Origin: Calothrix sp. PCC 7103 | Lineage (GTDB): Bacteria; Cyanobacteriota; Cyanobacteriia; Cyanobacteriales; Nostocaceae | DNA: 64,000 bases | NCBI RefSeq assembly: GCF_000331305.1 | Contig: NZ_KB217478.1 | Span: 1,719,679-1,783,678, forward strand | Reading direction: 5' to 3' | Part shown: positions 47,557 through 56,561 of the stretch, piece by piece | Position numbering within the stretch: position 1 is the stretch's first letter | Layout: every line of letters begins with the position of its first letter | Notes under the pieces: generated by a model | Seen by the model: only the letters and a program-made list of their open reading frames with translations | What the model was told of the DNA's origin: nothing | Database searches by the model: none | Translations under genes and position numbers: made by a program

Positions 47557-47797
47557 AGTTTATTTTTTACGAACCGCAAAGGCGCAAAGAACGCAAAGGG
47601 AGAATTTTATTATATAAAAAGTAAGCTTTATTTTCTCTTAAATTACTTAACTTTCCTTTATAGACGCTTTCTTTTTTTGTATTTATAACATAAGTATAGG
47701 CACAAATAGCTTCTGTTTTAAATTTGATTTAATTTAACAGTTATTTGACTTTATTACGTAAATCTTAAACTATCGAAAAATTAAGGAAAAACAAACA

Positions 47798-50700
47798 ATG
47801 ATACTTCAACAAATTGCCGACACTCTCCAAGAAAATGTGCAATCAGGACAACTCGTCCTAAATGCTACAACAATTGGTGCTATTAGAATTGGCGAGTTTT
47901 TACGAATTCTAAACCTTCCAAACTTTACCTTTTTAAATGCTGAAATTACAGATTCTGACAATCGCGTTGCACTCACAGGAAAATCTTCTCTACTCGGCGC
48001 CGAAAATATCGGACTGGCGATTGTATTTTCAGAAGATAACAGCGCCATATCAGTTAATCTAAGTGCAACACTACCTAACGCCACAATTCCCGGCGCCTCT
48101 TGGTTATCTCTAGAAGATGTGCGTATCTCCCTTAGCTTGCTAACATCCGCAACCCAAGTTACAGGAACTATTATTGGTGTTCTTCGCACTGGAAGCGAAC
48201 GTGTAGAAATTACTCTTACCCTAGAAGCAGGGATGGAAGTAGTTTGGCGCGCGGAAATTTCCCAAATCAGCTTATCTGGAATTACTCAAGCTTTCCTTAA
48301 CAACGCTTCGAGTCCATCTGAATTACCAAACGTTGAGTTCAGCAATATTGCAATTAGCATCATCCCAGCAACCCGCGCGTTTTCCCTAAATGCCACATCC
48401 ACAACTCAATGGAACTTTGCGAATAGTCGTAATGCTTTAGGTGTGCAAGTTGGCGTAACAGTAAATCGTACTGTTATGGAAGATAACAGCAGCCAAATTG
48501 ATGCGACCATTCAGGTTACAGGTATTGGTGCTTTGACTGTTGTTGAAGAACTTGCTTTATCCAACTTCAATTTAAACTTCCGTTGGTCAGGTAGTGACTG
48601 GTCGTTATCAGGGGATGTATCTGCTCAATTATATGAACAAATGTTTGCGCTATCTGCATCCTATGCTCAGATGGGTGATACTAGAACCTTGATATTGATA
48701 GCAGCAACTTCTACCAGAGAATTGGTTAACTTGAGAGATGTAGGTAGTTTAAACCTTTCCCATCTGGAAATTTTCATTGAACGTCAAGCTGGAGAAAACT
48801 CTAGTTGGCAAATATCTGGTAGTGGTAGCATTCGCGTCAATAATGTATTTGACTTAGCAGGGAACTTAACTTTGGCACGACACGATGATGGTAATGCCAG
48901 CTTAATGTTTATGCCAGAAAATAGTAGTGTAACCGTTCTTTTACCACCTGATAGACAAATGTCGGTGATGCTCGAATTTGATGGTTTTACAATTGTTAGA
49001 CGCAATGCTGAACAAGAAACTAGCTGGATGTTTACAGCAATGGCAGGTTTAGCTTTCCAAGGTTGGCATCCATCAGTACAACGGGTATTACTGAGCCGTA
49101 TTGAAGTAGAATTTGCGGCAGATAGGGACTCAGTAAGAATAAGTGCAGGTAGAGCAGTTGCACCTTTTGATTTTGACATCCCTGATATTATTATTGACGA
49201 CAACATTCGTGTACAACTTGGTGCAGCCAGAATTGAAGTTACAGACTTATTTATTCAGTTAGGTTCAGAAGTTGAGTTGGGTGCAAAAATTGGTGTTGGT
49301 TTACCTTCGCAACTTAACAACATCTTCGGTGTTCGCAGTGATGGACATCCAAATGTAGAATTTTTCAACACTTTCAACCCAGCAGACCAAGAAAATACTG
49401 TAGTAGAATTACAACTTAGTATTGGCACTAGCGGTATTACTATTACACCAACTACATCTTTAATTCGTGCTATTCGTATAGTTGAAGAAAACGGCGCCAG
49501 CTACTGGTATGTAGACATGGGAGAGTTTGGCGAAGTCAAATTCCAAGTACCTGAATTTAGCTACGATACAGCCAATTCTAGCTTTACTGCTAGAGGCGAT
49601 TTTGAAACCGTGCGTCCTTTGAGTATACCTCTGACGCTGTTCAAGAATTTTATGAATGCAACGGGCTTAGAATCGCTTTCTAATAGATTTCCCGATGCCT
49701 TACCATTGCAAGAATTAAGTATTTTAGATGACCGCAACAACTTCCGGGTTACAGAGTTAACGGCACTGTTGCAACGATTTATTAATACTCAGTTACCAGA
49801 GCAAGCAGTAGAAGCTCTACAAGTAATTAGCGAGCGCTTCGACCGTCTTCCCGAACAATTTCGTCAGTACCTTAATATCCAAATTCCTCAAAGCTTCTTC
49901 TACAACATTGCCGTCACTCCCGAAGGCAGTGTTCGTTTAGACGCGCGCGTGAAAGAGGATGACGAACCAATTCGGTTACTTTATCCCACCTTGGCAATTT
50001 TACCAGGCTTACCTGTGCCTATATTATTGATGTATGGCATGGAACTACGAGGAATTTCCTTTGGTGAGTTCTCTGGTGGTAGCCTATTCCTACTACAAGT
50101 TGATGCCAATGTTGACCAATTTGATATCATCACTCTGGCAGCATCACTCGCTTTACCTAATGATGGCAGTCTTCCCTTACCTTCAACGCAAGATTTACAA
50201 CGGCGTTTGGTATTGAAAGATTTGTTTATGGTCATCATCTATGAAACGGTGATTCCCATACCCATTCCACTATTTTACGACAACTTAGGTATCGAGTATT
50301 TAGGATTGGAAGGGTTAGGACTAAAAGCTCATGCTCAATTCCCAATGCCCAGCTTAAATTTGAGCGAAGTTAGTCAAATTATCTCTCAATTCCGCCGCTT
50401 CTTCACCGACCGTAACTTCTTGCTCGATACCAACAACCCACCGCAAAACTTTAATTTACGCTTCTCCTTAGACGGTAACTATATCCGACTACCGCAATAC
50501 TTGGGTGGCGCCATGCTTGGATCTGGAGAAAATGGCCCTGAAATTAATGCTTATTCAAGTGTTGCATCATTATTAAATGGTGTCAAAACTCTCTCGCTGA
50601 ACGAGTTAATTCAAGCAGTACCCTTACAATATCGGGTGGGAAATACCAGTACAACATTTGCCAGTTTGTCAAGTAATATGCGTTGGCTAATCTCGACACC

Positions 50701-52927
50701 AAACGAGTTTAGACAGCCATCAGTTTATCGAACACTTGGTTTTGATGGCGCCGACCAAGCAAATAGGATGTTAAGTTTGCTACCTTCTACCAGTCAAGCA
50801 GGTAGCCGAGATGAGCAAGGATTGGTAGCATTACTCAATGGAAAATGGAGAGTGAGTGAATTAGGCCTCTTAAATGTAACCTTTGCTCTTGGTGCCTCTG
50901 GGTCATCTGGATTCAACACAGGCTTCCAGATTGCTGGTAATATTCAAAACTTCATTGACTTGGAAATGCTAGGGCGTGTAGCAATTAATGCATCTACTAT
51001 AACTCCCACGTTCTATAGTTTGTCTTTCGACGGACAGAATGATTATGTTCTTTTAGAAAATCCAGCCAGCTTAAATATTAGCGGACAAATTAGTATTGAA
51101 GCTTGGGTTAGACCGGAAGCAACCAACGGTTTACGCAACATAGTCGCTCACGGCAATAGCTTTGCACCCAACGCTGAAGTTTTCCTGCGAATTAACGATG
51201 GTAATTATCAAGTAGGTTCTTGGGACGGTCAAAATTACTTCGCTACCGCTCCCATTCCACAAGGAGATATTGGTAAATGGGTACATTTGGCAGGTGTTTA
51301 TGATGGTGCCACTTGGAGATTGTACCGCAACGGTGTAGAAGTCGGCATGACCAGAACTGCAAGAGGTGCAATTGCAGTAAACGAAAGCTGGGCAATTGGC
51401 GCCAGAGGTACAGGTACAGAACGCTTTTTCCAAGGACAAGTTGACGAAGTGAGAATTTGGAACCGCGCGCGTTCTAACTCAGAAATTCAAGCTGATATGT
51501 CTCGTAGACTTAGAGGTAATGAGATAGGATTAGTTGGTTACTGGTCATTAAATGAAGGAAGAGGTGACCGTGCTAATGACCAAACCGCCAATAGAAATAA
51601 TGGTCTAATTATAGGCGCACAATGGCAACAACCAGGGGCGCCGATAGTATCTCCTTTAACAGACCCTAGTCGCAATGCCGTGCAAATAGTTGGACAAAGC
51701 CGCTTGAGCATTCTGAACCGTCGCATCTTTGATGGGAATATTGAGCTTCGTAACAACAACTTCTGGCTATCAGGTAACTTAAACCTGTTCCCAGCTAACT
51801 CACTATTGCAAGTTCAAGGTACTTTAAATGGTGCTTTAAGTAGTTCCGAACTCCAATTGATGGGCAATGTTAATACTAACTTGGCAGGACTAAGATTATT
51901 AAATGCCAAAGCGATGATTTCTAACAATCAAGTTCTTCTAGAAGGAAACTGGCTAGGAATCACAACAACACTCAATGTACAACAAGTCAATCAAGCGTTA
52001 GCAGTTCGAGGAGGTGTAAATGTTGATGTACGTTTGTCGAACATTAACATTGGTCCGATTAACCTACCGACACGCCAAATTACACTTGCGAATAGAATCA
52101 ACCTGAATACGGTAGTAAACGCGCGGGTTGATGTCAACGTAACAAACTCCGGTTTTTCTGCTACTGTTTCCGGTCGCTTTAGCTGGAATCAAACCAATTG
52201 GCAATTACCAGTCTTTACAGTGAATGTAGCATTTCAAAGTGTAGAAGAATTGGCAAATCTAATTATAGAGCAAATTCGGGCAAATGCTTACAATATCTTC
52301 AACCAATTGTTTAGAGATGCTGCTAGTTGGGTAAATGCCATTAGAACTAGAGTTATAGAGTTTACAGGAAATGTCGCTCAGGTATTGAGGAATGGTTTCA
52401 ACCAAGTAGCGGAAGATGCGGCAAGATTGATGAATACTCTTAATTATACCGCAGAACAAACAGGTCAAGCACTGAAAAGCGTTTACCAACTGACTGCGAG
52501 ACAAGTTGTGGATACTATAAATCGTGTTTATAGCCGTCTCTCAGCTGAACAAATAGCTGACCTGTTAAGAAATATTGGTTACACAGCAATAGAAACTGGT
52601 CAAATTCTTAGAGATGTTTATAAGTTAGGCGCCAGAGAGGTATTCAACATTATAAATAGACTATACTTTAACAATCGCGCGACGGCAGATCAAGCAGCAA
52701 GTATTTTGAGAGATATTGGCTTTAGCGTGCGAGATGTGGCCTTATTAATCAACAATGTCTTCAAATTAAGCATTGATGATTTACGTCGTCTTCTCAACAA
52801 CGTTTTTCGAGGGGTAAGCCCTAGTGTAATAGCGTCGATATTGACAGAAATATTTGGGAATTCAATTCCAATACCTCCATTACCTCCACTACCTTCAATA
52901 CCTTCAATACCTAGATTCCCTCTTTAA
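47798..52927 (+). CDS. Large LamG-domain protein with helical C-terminal repeats
   Basis: 1709 residues, no signal peptide. The first 1050 or so residues are long, regular beta-rich repeats (for example NLNFRWSGSDWSLSGDVSA) with no family I recognise. A LamG/concanavalin-like lectin domain lies at about 1070-1250: FYSLSFDGQNDYVLLENPAS, GQISIEAWVRPE, WVHLAGVYDGATWRLYRNGV, FFQGQVDEVRIWNRARS, EIGLVGYWSLNEGRGDRAND. The C-terminal part has three helical repeats of about 47 residues (TGQALKSVYQLTARQVVDTI, TGQILRDVYKLGAREVFNII, DVALLINNVFKLSIDDLRRL), then a Pro-rich tail. GGAAA precedes ATG 47798. It follows an ABC exporter by 241 bp. Unknown role; possibly a surface or toxin-like protein. Confidence 0.75.
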   Translation: MILQQIADTLQENVQSGQLVLNATTIGAIRIGEFLRILNLPNFTFLNAEITDSDNRVALTGKSSLLGAENIGLAIVFSEDNSAISVNLSATLPNATIPGASWLSLEDVRISLSLLTSATQVTGTIIGVLRTGSERVEITLTLEAGMEVVWRAEISQISLSGITQAFLNNASSPSELPNVEFSNIAISIIPATRAFSLNATSTTQWNFANSRNALGVQVGVTVNRTVMEDNSSQIDATIQVTGIGALTVVEELALSNFNLNFRWSGSDWSLSGDVSAQLYEQMFALSASYAQMGDTRTLILIAATSTRELVNLRDVGSLNLSHLEIFIERQAGENSSWQISGSGSIRVNNVFDLAGNLTLARHDDGNASLMFMPENSSVTVLLPPDRQMSVMLEFDGFTIVRRNAEQETSWMFTAMAGLAFQGWHPSVQRVLLSRIEVEFAADRDSVRISAGRAVAPFDFDIPDIIIDDNIRVQLGAARIEVTDLFIQLGSEVELGAKIGVGLPSQLNNIFGVRSDGHPNVEFFNTFNPADQENTVVELQLSIGTSGITITPTTSLIRAIRIVEENGASYWYVDMGEFGEVKFQVPEFSYDTANSSFTARGDFETVRPLSIPLTLFKNFMNATGLESLSNRFPDALPLQELSILDDRNNFRVTELTALLQRFINTQLPEQAVEALQVISERFDRLPEQFRQYLNIQIPQSFFYNIAVTPEGSVRLDARVKEDDEPIRLLYPTLAILPGLPVPILLMYGMELRGISFGEFSGGSLFLLQVDANVDQFDIITLAASLALPNDGSLPLPSTQDLQRRLVLKDLFMVIIYETVIPIPIPLFYDNLGIEYLGLEGLGLKAHAQFPMPSLNLSEVSQIISQFRRFFTDRNFLLDTNNPPQNFNLRFSLDGNYIRLPQYLGGAMLGSGENGPEINAYSSVASLLNGVKTLSLNELIQAVPLQYRVGNTSTTFASLSSNMRWLISTPNEFRQPSVYRTLGFDGADQANRMLSLLPSTSQAGSRDEQGLVALLNGKWRVSELGLLNVTFALGASGSSGFNTGFQIAGNIQNFIDLEMLGRVAINASTITPTFYSLSFDGQNDYVLLENPASLNISGQISIEAWVRPEATNGLRNIVAHGNSFAPNAEVFLRINDGNYQVGSWDGQNYFATAPIPQGDIGKWVHLAGVYDGATWRLYRNGVEVGMTRTARGAIAVNESWAIGARGTGTERFFQGQVDEVRIWNRARSNSEIQADMSRRLRGNEIGLVGYWSLNEGRGDRANDQTANRNNGLIIGAQWQQPGAPIVSPLTDPSRNAVQIVGQSRLSILNRRIFDGNIELRNNNFWLSGNLNLFPANSLLQVQGTLNGALSSSELQLMGNVNTNLAGLRLLNAKAMISNNQVLLEGNWLGITTTLNVQQVNQALAVRGGVNVDVRLSNINIGPINLPTRQITLANRINLNTVVNARVDVNVTNSGFSATVSGRFSWNQTNWQLPVFTVNVAFQSVEELANLIIEQIRANAYNIFNQLFRDAASWVNAIRTRVIEFTGNVAQVLRNGFNQVAEDAARLMNTLNYTAEQTGQALKSVYQLTARQVVDTINRVYSRLSAEQIADLLRNIGYTAIETGQILRDVYKLGAREVFNIINRLYFNNRATADQAASILRDIGFSVRDVALLINNVFKLSIDDLRRLLNNVFRGVSPSVIASILTEIFGNSIPIPPLPPLPSIPSIPRFPL

Positions 52928-52989
52928 AGTTGTCTCGCTGATTTAGGAATTTCCAAAAATTTAATTCATCATTTTGTGTAATTCTCTTG

Positions 52990-53015
52990 TGGAACGGGCA
53001 TCCCTGCCCGTTCCA
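52990..53015. terminator. GGAACGGGCA hairpin after the LamG gene
   Basis: TGGAACGGGCA pairs perfectly with TGCCCGTTCCA across TCCC. It is 63 bp after the gene's stop and is of a common cyanobacterial hairpin repeat type; related ones occur near 43975 and 61718. It may act as a terminator. Confidence 0.5.
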
Positions 53016-53169
53016 GATTAAAATTTATACTACGGTATTATGGAATTGTTTTTGTATCTCTTACAAAGTTTGGCGAAACAGAAGCCGACACCGCCAACTT
53101 TGCGCTGATTCATGTCTAAGTAGTATGTTGTGGTCGGACAAAGGAAAAGGAATTACGAGCGCGAAAGTT

Positions 53170-53594
53170 CTGAAAGTGATATTACTGCTAGTTCTCGATT
53201 TGTGTTAACGGTACGGTGAATATCAATAATTTTGGCGTTGACCCTAATTCTGGTTTAATCGAACTACCAGAGAATATCACCGACCAATCAAAGCAAATTG
53301 CTTCTGGTTGTTCTAAATAATACTGGCAGTAGTTTTGTGGCAACAGGAAAGGGTGGTGTCCCGCAAAATCCAAATCAACACGTGAGGAGCGATCTCACCT
53401 GGTCAGATATCCGCGATTTGTCTGCATATCGGAAAAACAGCTCTATCACCGCACAAATTCCCAAATCCCCAGAGTCCCTTGTTCAAGCCCCTAGTTGGTA
53501 TCGTAATGCTCAAGGAAAGATTGAGTTAGTGGCTGATACATCTTCTACTCAAGTGCAACAAGCATTAACCTGTGCTGCTATTCCTCAAAATTAA
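53170..53594 (+). pseudogene. 3' remnant of a haemagglutinin-type paralogue
   Basis: The stretch matches the 3' end of the intact gene that follows (compare 55935-56360). It encodes pieces such as ESDITASSRF, then in another frame NINNFGVDPNSGLIELPENI, then from 53340 TGKGGVPQNPNQH and the identical last 70 residues (TWSDIRDLSAYRKNSSITAQ to the end AAIPQN). Frameshifts and a stop after SGCSK break it. It represents the tail of a former tandem copy. The 60-bp spacer after it repeats after the intact gene. Confidence 0.8.
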
Positions 53595-53657
53595 TTATGT
53601 TATAAAAAATACTTTTTTGGGAAGCCTATATACATAGGTCAAAATGGAGATAAAGTG

Positions 53658-56360
53658 ATGAAAGTAACTTTTACTGGGTTTTGTTTAATCAGTGGAATGT
53701 TAGCATGTGGAATTTGTAGCAGTTCAGTAAACGCTCAAGTAATTCCTGATGGAACCCTCAAAACTACTGTCTCCCAAAGTGGTAATAATTTCACTATCAC
53801 TAATGGAAACCGTGTTGAAAATAATCTATTCCACAGCTTCAGTCAGTTTTCAGTACCTACGAAGGGTTCTGCATTTTTCAATAATGCTTCAGATATCCAA
53901 AATATTTTTAGTCGTGTTACGGGTGGTAATGTTTCCAATATAGATGGTTTAATTCAAGCCAATGGTAGCGCCAATTTATTTTTGTTAAATCCCAGTGGAA
54001 TTATTTTTGGACAAAATGCCAGTTTGAATATAGGTGGATCATTTGTAGGGACAACCGCGAATAGTATTAAATTTGCTGATGGGGTAGAATTTAGTGCTGT
54101 AAATCCAACTCAAGCACCACTGTTAACGATGAGCGTACCAGTGGGTTTGCAGATGGGAAGTAATGCAGGAGCGATCGCAGTCCAAGGTGCGCCTGCCAAC
54201 AATTTCGCCTTGCGAACATCTACACTGTCGATCTCACCGAATCAAACCCTGGCACTGATTGGGGGACAAATCGATATCAATAGTGCCAACATTTTTGCAC
54301 CGGATGGTCATGTGGAGTTGTGGGCGATGCAAAATGGTACGGTGAATATACCCACCTCTGGCAACTGGCAACTGGCGAGTTCATCACCATCGCCAACATG
54401 GGGCAACATTACCCTGCAACAGTCCTCCTATATCAACACCAGTGGGGCAACCGGAGGGGCAATTAATATTAGGGGGCGGGGGTTAACCTTGCAAAATGGT
54501 TCGCATATAGAATCGTCTACGTATGGCGCAAATAAGCAAGGCCAGGGCATTAACGTTCAGACAACAGAATTTGTAGATGTGCTGGGTCTCTCTCATCCCG
54601 ACAATTATCTCTTCTCAGGTCTTGGGACAAATGTGTCTGGTAGCGGAAGCACTGCTGGGAATATTCAGATTGATACTCAGCGGTTGCGCGTGAGCACGGG
54701 GGCATGGATATCTTCTATAACCTTTGGTACGAACCTATTTACCAGTCTTTCTGTTACCGATTCCAACACAGGCCAAATTATTGTTCATGCTACTGATGTA
54801 GAGGTACAGGGGTATAATCCAACGCCTAATACCTTCGGCGGCCATTCCGTCAGTGCGATCTCAACAATGATAACCGGAGGACAACGGAATAACGGTAGTG
54901 CAATTATCATTGATGCTGACAGGGTAAGGGTGCTAGACGGGGCACGTCTCAGTAGCGATGTAATTGGTCCGCTGATTCCTCCTATCACACCGACAATTGG
55001 CAATGCTGGCAACATTGTTGTGACCGCTAGAGAAAGTTTAGAGATTCGTGGGACAAACCCAGATCAGTTTAGCAGTGGGATCTCTAGCTCAATTCAATTC
55101 TTAGGGGTTGGAGAGGCGGGAAATATTAAGATCAATGCCGGACAACTTTCCCTGTCTAACGGTGGAACCATCACCAGTGCGATCGCCGGCAATCTCATTG
55201 CTGCCAATGCAGGTCAAGGTATCGCAGGTGATATTAGCATTCAAGCCAATGATGTACAGGTTAGCGATCCCATATTTGATCCTTTTAGTCAGGCTATCAG
55301 TGGTATCACTGTAGCGGTAGGGCAAAATTCCACAGGTAAGGGAGGCAATATTAACTTGACAGCAGATAGCTTGCGTGTATTCAATGGTGGACAAATTACC
55401 TCCTCCACAGATGGCAAGGCTGCGGCAGGTAATGTCAGCTTGCAAGTCAACAATATAACCGTAGAGGGTATTTCCCAACCCTTAGCTGATGGTCGCATTC
55501 TCCCAAGTGCGATTACGGCAGCTTCTACTACAACCTCTGATGCTGGTTCAGTTAATCTTGTGGCAGATCAACTCAATGTTCTCGATCATGGGCAAATTTC
55601 CGTCAGTAATACAGGTGGTGGCAATTCAGGTAACTTGCTTGTTAATGCCAACCAAATCAAGTTGGCACAAGGAGGTAGTCTGCTTTCGCAAGTCTCCGCA
55701 GGCAATCGCGGTAATATTACTCTCAATACTGGTGTTCTGCTGATGCGTTATGGCAGTAAAATTAATACTAATGCCACAGGTACAGCAATAGGTGGGAATA
55801 TTAGTATTAATGCACCAATAATTGTTGGTTTAGAAAATAGCAATATTACTGCCAATGCCATTGAAGGGGCTGGTGGCAATATTGAGATTACAACCCAAGG
55901 TATATTCGGTTTACAATTTCGCGATCACGAAACTCCCGAAAGTGATATTACTGCTAGTTCTCAATTTGGGGTCAGTGGTACAGTCAATATCAATAATTTT
56001 GGTGTTGACCCTGATTCTGGCTTAATCAAACTACCAGAGAATATCACTGACCCATCTCAACAAATTGCCACAGGTTGTGCAGATACTAGCGATAGTAATT
56101 TTTTATACACGAGAAGAGGTGGTATATCTCAAAATCCCAGTCAAGATATTATTAATCACCGCACCTGGTCAGATATCCGCGATTTGTCTGCATATCGGAA
56201 AAACAGCTCTATCACCGCACAAATTCCCAAATCCCCAGAGTCCCTTGTTCAAGCCACTAGTTGGTATCGTAATGCCCAAGGAAAGATTGAGTTAGTGGCT
56301 GATACATCTTCTACTCAAGTGCAACAAGCATTAACCTGTGCTGCTATTCCTCAAAATTAA
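53658..56360 (+). CDS. Filamentous-haemagglutinin-type secreted protein (TPS domain)
   Basis: 900 residues from ATG 53658 (GGAG eight bases upstream; a GTG at 53655 is in frame). A signal peptide (GFCLISGMLACGICSSSVNAQ) precedes a haemagglutinin/TPS domain: NNLFHSFSQFSVPTKGSAFF, NLFLLNPSGIIFGQNASLN, GSFVGTTANSIKF. The rest is Gly/Asn/Ser-rich beta-helix repeats (GNIKINAGQLSLSNGG, GNIVVTARESLEIRG). Exported by two-partner secretion to the surface; no TpsB pore gene is adjacent. Unlike the rest of the window it lacks GGCGCC and has GCGATCGC (54172, 55179), suggesting horizontal origin. The flanks carry broken copies. Confidence 0.9.
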   Translation: MKVTFTGFCLISGMLACGICSSSVNAQVIPDGTLKTTVSQSGNNFTITNGNRVENNLFHSFSQFSVPTKGSAFFNNASDIQNIFSRVTGGNVSNIDGLIQANGSANLFLLNPSGIIFGQNASLNIGGSFVGTTANSIKFADGVEFSAVNPTQAPLLTMSVPVGLQMGSNAGAIAVQGAPANNFALRTSTLSISPNQTLALIGGQIDINSANIFAPDGHVELWAMQNGTVNIPTSGNWQLASSSPSPTWGNITLQQSSYINTSGATGGAINIRGRGLTLQNGSHIESSTYGANKQGQGINVQTTEFVDVLGLSHPDNYLFSGLGTNVSGSGSTAGNIQIDTQRLRVSTGAWISSITFGTNLFTSLSVTDSNTGQIIVHATDVEVQGYNPTPNTFGGHSVSAISTMITGGQRNNGSAIIIDADRVRVLDGARLSSDVIGPLIPPITPTIGNAGNIVVTARESLEIRGTNPDQFSSGISSSIQFLGVGEAGNIKINAGQLSLSNGGTITSAIAGNLIAANAGQGIAGDISIQANDVQVSDPIFDPFSQAISGITVAVGQNSTGKGGNINLTADSLRVFNGGQITSSTDGKAAAGNVSLQVNNITVEGISQPLADGRILPSAITAASTTTSDAGSVNLVADQLNVLDHGQISVSNTGGGNSGNLLVNANQIKLAQGGSLLSQVSAGNRGNITLNTGVLLMRYGSKINTNATGTAIGGNISINAPIIVGLENSNITANAIEGAGGNIEITTQGIFGLQFRDHETPESDITASSQFGVSGTVNINNFGVDPDSGLIKLPENITDPSQQIATGCADTSDSNFLYTRRGGISQNPSQDIINHRTWSDIRDLSAYRKNSSITAQIPKSPESLVQATSWYRNAQGKIELVADTSSTQVQQALTCAAIPQN

Positions 56361-56423
56361 TTATGTTATAAAAAATACTTTTTAAGGAAGCCTATATACA
56401 TAGGTCAAAATGAAGATGAAGTG

Positions 56424-56560
56424 ATGAAAGTAACTTTTACTGGGTTTGGTTTAATCAGTGGAATGTTAGCATTTGGAATTTGTAGCAGTTCAGTAAACGC
56501 TCAAGTAATTCCTGATGGAACCGATACAGAAATTAAGAATTATTTTTCGCCACAGTCTCG
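56424..56560 (+). pseudogene. 5' remnant of a haemagglutinin-type paralogue
   Basis: Only the first 33 or so codons of a copy of the upstream gene survive: ATG 56424, MKVTFTGFGLISGMLAFG with signal peptide SSSVNAQVIPDGT. Homology stops around 56522 and the frame continues with unrelated text into the 3' end of the convergent WD40 gene. The 60 bp before it are nearly identical to those before the intact gene. Confidence 0.85.
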
Positions 56561-56561
56561 T

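Noticed and set aside
52987-53208. 73-residue plus-strand frame after the LamG gene
   Set aside because: It begins inside a GGAACGGGCA hairpin repeat and runs into the haemagglutinin remnant in the wrong frame.
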